Source: Bilabrum cf. latius
Lineage: Eukaryota; Bigyra: Bicosoecida; Bigyra; Bicosoecida
Length of the DNA: 64,000 nucleotides
Assembly (NCBI GenBank): GCA_965178125.1
Contig: OZ237738.1
Span: forward strand, 1,591,334-1,655,333
Direction: 5' to 3'
Below, piece by piece: positions 57,443-64,000 of this stretch. The position numbers and the translations under genes are program-made. Position 1 is the stretch's first letter. Each line of letters starts with the position of its first letter. The notes under the pieces were generated by a model. It searched no databases and had not been told where the DNA came from. It worked only from the letters and a program-made list of their open reading frames with translations.

Positions 57443-58075
57443 TTTTCATCTTCAATATTTGTCGAAAAACGACGTGCTACGATCTCGGCAACTACAGGTG
57501 ATATGAAGACCGTTCAAACTGCATCGGGACGGCCTGGGGGCACAACATGGGCCAAATGTTCCCCAGGTTCCGTTCTGGCCGCGCGGCGCCGATATGGGTG
57601 TATGAAGAATTTCACACCGAAAAACGACGTGCTACGATCTCGGCAACTACAGGTGATATGAAGACCGTTCAAACTGCATCGGGACGGCCTGGGGGCACAA
57701 CATGGGCCAAATGTTCCCCAGGTTCCGTTCTGGCCGCGCGGCGCCGATATGGGTGTATGAAGAATTTCACACCGAAAAACGACGTGCTACGATCTCGGCA
57801 ACTACAGGTGATATGAAGACCGTTCAAACTGCATCGGGACGGCCTGGGGGCACAACATGGGCCAAATGTTCCCCAGGTTCCGTTCTGGCCGCGCGGCGCC
57901 GATATGGGTGTATGAAGAATTTCACACCGAAAAACGACGTGCTACGATCTCGGCAACTACAGGTGATATGAAGACCGTTCAAACTGCATCGGGACGGCCT
58001 GGGGGCACAACATGGGCCAAATATTCCCCAGGTTCCGTTCTGGCCGCGCGGCGCTGATATGGGTGTATGAAGATT
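57443..58075 (+). repeat. 155-bp satellite, sub-family A, four copies
   Basis: The anchor GAAGACCGTTCAAACTG recurs at 155-base steps (57504, 57659, 57814, 57969). Copies are almost identical; the last has ATATTCCCC in place of ATGTTCCCC. Apparent 89-codon frames are created by the repetition and are not genes. Confidence 0.95.
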
Positions 58076-58176
58076 TGCATGTCTATTCAATATGCATGGT
58101 TTATCTGTCAATTGTAGAATGGGGATGGTGTACATGACAGTTGTATTTGCTGTGTGGATTGCTTTGATCTAAGGTA

Positions 58177-58428
58177 TTAGGGTTAAGGTTAGGGTTAGGG
58201 TTAGGGTTAGGGTTAGGGTTAGGGTTAGGGTTAGGGTTAGGGTTAGGGTTAGGGTTAGGGTTAGGGTTAGGGTTAGGGTTAGGGTTAGGGTTAGGGTTAG
58301 GGTTAGGGTTAGGGTTAGGGTTAGGGTTAGGGTTAGGGTTAGGGTTAGGGTTAGGGTTAGGGTTAGGGTTAGGGTTAGGGTTAGGGTTAGGGTTAGGGTT
58401 AGGGTTAGGGTTAGGGTTAGGGTTAGGG
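58177..58428 (+). repeat. Interstitial telomeric array 2, (TTAGGG)n
   Basis: About 252 bp. Starts TTAGGGTTAAGG and ends at the junction element TATCTAATATAAAG. Repeated exactly at 61347-61598. Confidence 0.97.
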
Positions 58429-58469
58429 TATCTAATATAAAGTCAGGGACAGGGTCGGGGAAAAAAAAT

Positions 58470-59990
58470 TTTCATCTTCACTTTTTGTCGAAAAAATGCG
58501 CGCGACGATCTCGGCAACCAGATGAGATATGAGGACCGTTCAAACTGCATCGGGACGGCCTGGGGGTACAATGTGGGGCAAATGTTCCCCAGGTTCCGTT
58601 TTGACCGCGCGGCGACAATATGGCTGGACGAAGATTGTCATGCAGAAAAAATGCGCGCAACGATCTCGGCAACCAGATGAGATATGAAGACTGTTCAAAC
58701 TGCATCGGGACGGCCTGGGGGTACAATGTTAGGCAAATGTTCCCCAGGTTCCGTTTATACCGCGCGGCGACAATATGGCTGGACGAAGATTGTCATGCAG
58801 AAAAAATGCGCGCGACGATCTCGGCAACCAGATGAGATATGAAGACCGTTCAAACTGCATCGGGACGGCCTGGGACCACAACTGGGGGCAAATGTTCCCC
58901 AGGTTCCGTTTATACCGCGCGGCGACAATATGGCTGGACGAAGATTGTCATGCAGAAAAAATGCGCGCGGCGATCTCGGCAACCAGATGAGATATGAAGA
59001 CCGTTCAAACTGCATCGGGACGGCCTGGGACCACAACTGGGGGCAAATGTTCCCCAGGTTCCGTTTATACCGCGCGGCGACAATATGGCTGGACGAAGAT
59101 TGTCATGCAGAAAAAATGCGCGCGACGATCTCGGCAACCAGATGAGATATGAAGACCGTTCATACTGCATCGGGACGGCCTGGGGGTACAATGTGGGGCA
59201 AATGTTCCCCAGATTCCGTTTTGACCGCGCGGCGACAGTATGGGGGGACGAAGATTTTCAGGCAGAAAAAATGCGCGCGGCGATCTCGGCAACCACAGGA
59301 GATATGAAGACCGTTCAAACTGCATCGGGACGGCCTGGGACCACAACTGGGGGCAAATGTTCCCCAGGTTCCGTTTATACCGCGCGGCGACAATATGGCT
59401 GGACGAAGATTGTCATGCAGAAAAAATGCGCGCGGCGATCTCGGCAACCAGATGAGATATGAAGACCGTTCAAACTGCATCGGGACGGCCTGGGACCACA
59501 ACTGGGGGCAAATGTTCCCCAGGTTCCGTTTATTCCGCGCGGCGACAATATGGCTGGACGAAGATTGTCATGCAGAAAAAATGCGCGCGACGATCTCGGC
59601 AACCAGATGAGATATGAAGACCGTTCATACTGCATCGGGACGGCCTGGGGGTACAATGTGGGGCAAATGTTCCCCAGATTCCGTTTTGACCGCGCGGCGA
59701 CAGTATGGGGGGACGAAGATTTTCAGGCAGAAAAAATGCGCGCGGCGATCTCGGCAACCACAGGAGATATGAAGACCGTTCAAACTGCATCGGGACGGCC
59801 TGGGACCACAACAGGGGGCAAATGTTCCCCAGGTTCCGTTTATACCGCGCGGCGACAGTATGGTGGGACGAAGATTGTCATGCAGAAAAAATGCGCGCGG
59901 CGATCTCGGCAACCAGATGAGATATGAAGACCGTTCAAACTGCATCGGGACGGCCTGGGACCACAACTGGGGGCAAATGTTCCCCGTGAT
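58470..59990 (+). repeat. 155-bp satellite, sub-family B, ten copies
   Basis: Ten units at 155-base steps (anchor at about 58532 to 59927). It shares the backbone of sub-family A but has ATGCGCGCGACGATC in place of ACGACGTGCTACGATC, and variable centres (GGGGGTACAATG or GGACCACAACTG). Variants are interspersed, which suggests internal exchange between units. Confidence 0.95.
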
Positions 59991-60183
59991 TCTATTACAT
60001 CAAGCATTGCAAGTATGGGGTTTGCACACCTACATGGTTGGGTTTGCATACGTACATGGGTTCGGGTTAGGTAAGAGGTTTTCCTTAGGGGCGTTCATTA
60101 GCTGTAAATGAGATTTCTTGATTTCAGCCGTTCATTCGCACTTTGAGTCATCATCATGTGTCATGTGTGCGAAGTTTGGAGAA

Positions 60184-60572
60184 TAGGGTTAGGGTTAGGG
60201 TTAGGGTTAGGGTTAGGGTTAGGGTTAGGGTTAGGGTTAGGGTTAGGGTTAGGGTTAGGGTTAGGGTTAGGGTTAGGGTTAGGGTTAGGGTTAGGGTTAG
60301 GGTTAGGGTTAGGGTTAGGGTTAGGGTTAGGGTTAGGGTTAGGGTTAGGGTTAGGGTTAGGGTTAGGGTTAGGGTTAGGGTTAGGGTTAGGGTTAGGGTT
60401 AGGGTTAGGGTTAGGGTTAGGGTTAGGGTTAGGGTTAGGGTTAGGGTTAGGGTTAGGGTTAGGGTTAGGGTTAGGGTTAGGGTTAGGGTTAGGGTTAGGG
60501 TTAGGGTTAGGGTTAGGGTTAGGGTTAGGGTTAGGGTTAGGGTTAGGGTTAGGGTTAGGGTTAGGGTTAGGG
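60184..60572 (+). repeat. Interstitial telomeric array 3, (TTAGGG)n
   Basis: About 389 bp of perfect TTAGGG, preceded by GAATAGGG and followed by the junction element. Its counterpart in unit 2 is shorter (276 bp). Confidence 0.97.
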
Positions 60573-61346
60573 TATCTAATATAAAGTCAGGGACAGGGTC
60601 GGGGAAAAAATATTTTCATCTTCAATATTTGTCGAAAAACGACGTGCTACGATCTCGGCAACTACAGGTGATATGAAGACCGTTCAAACTGCATCGGGAC
60701 GGCCTGGGGGCACAACATGGGCCAAATGTTCCCCAGGTTCCGTTCTGGCCGCGCGGCGCCGATATGGGTGTATGAAGAATTTCACACCGAAAAACGACGT
60801 GCTACGATCTCGGCAACTACAGGTGATATGAAGACCGTTCAAACTGCATCGGGACGGCCTGGGGGCACAACATGGGCCAAATGTTCCCCAGGTTCCGTTC
60901 TGGCCGCGCGGCGCCGATATGGGTGTATGAAGAATTTCACACCGAAAAACGACGTGCTACGATCTCGGCAACTACAGGTGATATGAAGACCGTTCAAACT
61001 GCATCGGGACGGCCTGGGGGCACAACATGGGCCAAATGTTCCCCAGGTTCCGTTCTGGCCGCGCGGCGCCGATATGGGTGTATGAAGAATTTCACACCGA
61101 AAAACGACGTGCTACGATCTCGGCAACTACAGGTGATATGAAGACCGTTCAAACTGCATCGGGACGGCCTGGGGGCACAACATGGGCCAAATATTCCCCA
61201 GGTTCCGTTCTGGCCGCGCGGCGCTGATATGGGTGTATGAAGATTTGCATGTCTATTCAATATGCATGGTTTATCTGTCAATTGTAGAATGGGGATGGTG
61301 TACATGACAGTTGTATTTGCTGTGTGGATTGCTTTGATCTAAGGTA

Positions 61347-61598
61347 TTAGGGTTAAGGTTAGGGTTAGGGTTAGGGTTAGGGTTAGGGTTAGGGTTAGGG
61401 TTAGGGTTAGGGTTAGGGTTAGGGTTAGGGTTAGGGTTAGGGTTAGGGTTAGGGTTAGGGTTAGGGTTAGGGTTAGGGTTAGGGTTAGGGTTAGGGTTAG
61501 GGTTAGGGTTAGGGTTAGGGTTAGGGTTAGGGTTAGGGTTAGGGTTAGGGTTAGGGTTAGGGTTAGGGTTAGGGTTAGGGTTAGGGTTAGGGTTAGGG
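61347..61598 (+). repeat. Interstitial telomeric array 4, (TTAGGG)n
   Basis: Copy of array 2 at offset 3,170, the same length. Confidence 0.97.
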
Positions 61599-63353
61599 TA
61601 TCTAATATAAAGTCAGGGACAGGGTCGGGGAAAAAAAATTTTCATCTTCACTTTTTGTCGAAAAAATGCGCGCGACGATCTCGGCAACCAGATGAGATAT
61701 GAGGACCGTTCAAACTGCATCGGGACGGCCTGGGGGTACAATGTGGGGCAAATGTTCCCCAGGTTCCGTTTTGACCGCGCGGCGACAATATGGCTGGACG
61801 AAGATTGTCATGCAGAAAAAATGCGCGCAACGATCTCGGCAACCAGATGAGATATGAAGACTGTTCAAACTGCATCGGGACGGCCTGGGGGTACAATGTT
61901 AGGCAAATGTTCCCCAGGTTCCGTTTATACCGCGCGGCGACAATATGGCTGGACGAAGATTGTCATGCAGAAAAAATGCGCGCGACGATCTCGGCAACCA
62001 GATGAGATATGAAGACCGTTCAAACTGCATCGGGACGGCCTGGGACCACAACTGGGGGCAAATGTTCCCCAGGTTCCGTTTATACCGCGCGGCGACAATA
62101 TGGCTGGACGAAGATTGTCATGCAGAAAAAATGCGCGCGGCGATCTCGGCAACCAGATGAGATATGAAGACCGTTCAAACTGCATCGGGACGGCCTGGGA
62201 CCACAACTGGGGGCAAATGTTCCCCAGGTTCCGTTTATACCGCGCGGCGACAATATGGCTGGACGAAGATTGTCATGCAGAAAAAATGCGCGCGGCGATC
62301 TCGGCAACCAGATGAGATATGAAGACCGTTCATACTGCATCGGGACGGCCTGGGGGTACAATGTGGGGCAAATGTTCCCCAGATTCCGTTTTGACCGCGC
62401 GGCGACAGTATGGGGGGACGAAGATTTTCAGGCAGAAAAAATGCGCGCGGCGATCTCGGCAACCACAGGAGATATGAAGACCGTTCAAACTGCATCGGGA
62501 CGGCCTGGGACCACAACTGGGGGCAAATGTTCCCCAGGTTCCGTTTATACCGCGCGGCGACAATATGGCTGGACGAAGATTGTCATGCAGAAAAAATGCG
62601 CGCGGCGATCTCGGCAACCAGATGAGATATGAAGACCGTTCAAACTGCATCGGGACGGCCTGGGACCACAACTGGGGGCAAATGTTCCCCAGGTTCCGTT
62701 TATTCCGCGCGGCGACAATATGGCTGGACGAAGATTGTCATGCAGAAAAAATGCGCGCGACGATCTCGGCAACCAGATGAGATATGAAGACCGTTCATAC
62801 TGCATCGGGACGGCCTGGGGGTACAATGTGGGGCAAATGTTCCCCAGATTCCGTTTTGACCGCGCGGCGACAGTATGGGGGGACGAAGATTTTCAGGCAG
62901 AAAAAATGCGCGCGGCGATCTCGGCAACCACAGGAGATATGAAGACCGTTCAAACTGCATCGGGACGGCCTGGGACCACAACAGGGGGCAAATGTTCCCC
63001 AGGTTCCGTTTATACCGCGCGGCGACAGTATGGTGGGACGAAGATTGTCATGCAGAAAAAATGCGCGCGGCGATCTCGGCAACCAGATGAGATATGAAGA
63101 CCGTTCAAACTGCATCGGGACGGCCTGGGACCACAACTGGGGGCAAATGTTCCCCGTGATTCTATTACATCAAGCATTGCAAGTATGGGGTTTGCACACC
63201 TACATGGTTGGGTTTGCATACGTACATGGGTTCGGGTTAGGTAAGAGGTTTTCCTTAGGGGCGTTCATTAGCTGTAAATGAGATTTCTTGATTTCAGCCG
63301 TTCATTCGCACTTTGAGTCATCATCATGTGTCATGTGTGCGAAGTTTGGAGAA

Positions 63354-63629
63354 TAGGGTTAGGGGTTAGGGTTAGGGTTAGGGTTAGGGTTAGGGTTAGG
63401 GTTAGGGTTAGGGTTAGGGTTAGGGTTAGGGTTAGGGTTAGGGTTAGGGTTAGGGTTAGGGTTAGGGTTAGGGTTAGGGTTAGGGTTAGGGTTAGGGTTA
63501 GGGTTAGGGTTAGGGTTAGGGTTAGGGTTAGGGTTAGGGTTAGGGTTAGGGTTAGGGTTAGGGTTAGGGTTAGGGTTAGGGTTAGGGTTAGGGTTAGGGT
63601 TAGGGTTAGGGTTAGGGTTAGGGTTAGGG
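63354..63629 (+). repeat. Interstitial telomeric array 5, (TTAGGG)n
   Basis: About 276 bp, with one TTAGGGG unit near its start. Followed by a truncated junction element. Confidence 0.97.
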
Positions 63630-63670
63630 TATCTAATATAAAGTCAGGGACAGGGTCGGGGAAAAAATAT
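63630..63670 (+). repeat. Truncated junction element, start of a third higher-order unit
   Basis: TATCTAATATAAAGTCAGGG and the following GACAGGGTCGGGG-A-run match the start of both earlier units, then stop after AAAAAATATT where telomeric repeats begin. Other full copies start at 57403, 58429, 60573 and 61599. Confidence 0.93.
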
Positions 63671-64000
63671 TTAGGTTAGGGTTAGGGTTAGGGTTAGGGT
63701 TAGGGTTAGGGTTAGGGTTAGGGTTAGGGTTAGGGTTAGGGTTAGGGTTAGGGTTAGGGTTAGGGTTAGGGTTAGGGTTAGGGTTAGGGTTAGGGTTAGG
63801 GTTAGGGTTAGGGTTAGGGTTAGGGTTAGGGTTAGGGTTAGGGTTAGGGTTAGGGTTAGGGTTAGGGTTAGGGTTAGGGTTAGGGTTAGGGTTAGGGTTA
63901 GGGTTAGGGTTAGGGTTAGGGTTAGGGTTAGGGTTAGGGTTAGGGTTAGGGTTAGGGTTAGGGTTAGGGTTAGGGTTAGGGTTAGGGTTAGGGTTAGGGT
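63671..64000 (+). repeat. Terminal telomere array, (TTAGGG)n
   Basis: 330 bp of TTAGGG to the window end, starting with one TTAGG unit. The G-rich strand runs 5' to 3' towards the right edge, as at a chromosome's right end. The array may continue beyond the window. Confidence 0.95.

Larger units (their letters stand above)
57403..60572 (+). repeat. Higher-order subtelomeric unit 1 (3,170 bp)
   Basis: Consists of a junction element, four 155-bp A-type units, a unique tail (58065-58176), TTAGGG array 2 (58177-58428), a second junction element, ten 155-bp B-type units, a unique tail (59987-60183), and TTAGGG array 3 (60184-60572). The whole order repeats from 60573 with a constant offset of 3,170. 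Confidence 0.95.
60573..63629 (+). repeat. Higher-order subtelomeric unit 2
   Basis: Same order of parts as 57403-60572 at offset 3,170, nearly base-identical. One visible difference is A to G in a B-type unit (59115 region against 62285). It holds A-type units (60613-61245), array 4 (61347-61598), B-type units (61640-63160), a tail, and array 5 (63354-63629). Confidence 0.95.

Noticed and set aside
57547-59966. Repeated 66-125 codon frames on both strands in the 155-bp satellite
   Set aside because: They recur every 155 bases, which is not a multiple of three, so each frame breaks in the next unit. No start context or family similarity is seen.
60143-60676. Long Val-Arg, Gly-Leu type frames across the TTAGGG arrays
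   Set aside because: They are the translation of telomeric repeats and have no coding meaning.
57443-63160. CRISPR-like array of direct repeats
   Set aside because: Units are contiguous 155-bp repeats without unique spacers, in a eukaryotic subtelomere.

Overview
The window is the right-hand end of a eukaryotic nuclear chromosome. It is GC-rich and gene-dense, has short GT-AG introns, and ends in outward-pointing TTAGGG repeats. The gene set (cytosolic ribosomal protein uL13, PSTAIRE cyclin-dependent kinase, BUD13, TTLL, mitochondrial IF-2 and mL54, telomerase reverse transcriptase) is that of a free-living eukaryotic microbe. The HAD-imidazoleglycerol-phosphate dehydratase fusion is a combination I associate with stramenopiles such as Phytophthora; that placement is an inference.

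The central feature is the genetic code. Read with the standard code, almost every gene is broken by TAG and by no other stop. Read with TAG as glutamine and with TAA and TGA as stops, the fragments join into full-length conserved proteins in one frame. TAG falls on the invariant glutamine of the DEAD-box Q motif (27824-27826), on the conserved Gln of the MtnA 'DQRKLP' segment (23709-23711) and on the C-terminal Gln of a Kish protein (45359-45361). Of 21 genes whose 3' end lies in the window, 15 end in TGA, 6 in TAA and none in TAG.

Layout. 1-4452 (-): giant disordered protein, cut by the window edge. 4619-14124: fumarase, HAD phosphatase, a tiny membrane protein, a seven-TM GPR180/TMEM145-like protein and mitochondrial IF-2. 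14290-19575: a complete intronless TERT. 19647-35928: BUD13, HAD-IGPD, MtnA, a secretory-pathway glycoside hydrolase, a DEAD-box helicase, TTLL, a WBP4-like zinc finger protein and mL54. 36192-41813 (-): a second giant disordered protein. 42363-48335: MTHFR, Kish, uL13 and CDK. 48501-56440: a coiled-coil Ser/Gln-rich protein and a DUF4211-like acidic protein. Neighbours are functionally unrelated, as is usual in eukaryotes; many pairs are divergent with spacers of about 95-170 bp.

56528-64000 is subtelomere and telomere: a 53-bp tandem repeat, then six TTAGGG arrays separated by blocks of a 155-bp satellite in two sub-families. Blocks and arrays together form a higher-order unit of 3,170 bp, present twice. 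A third unit is broken off about 40 bp after its start and capped by the terminal TTAGGG array.

All calls come from reading the sequence by eye; no alignment, search or expression data were available. Splice sites were chosen by consensus and by restoration of conserved protein sequence.
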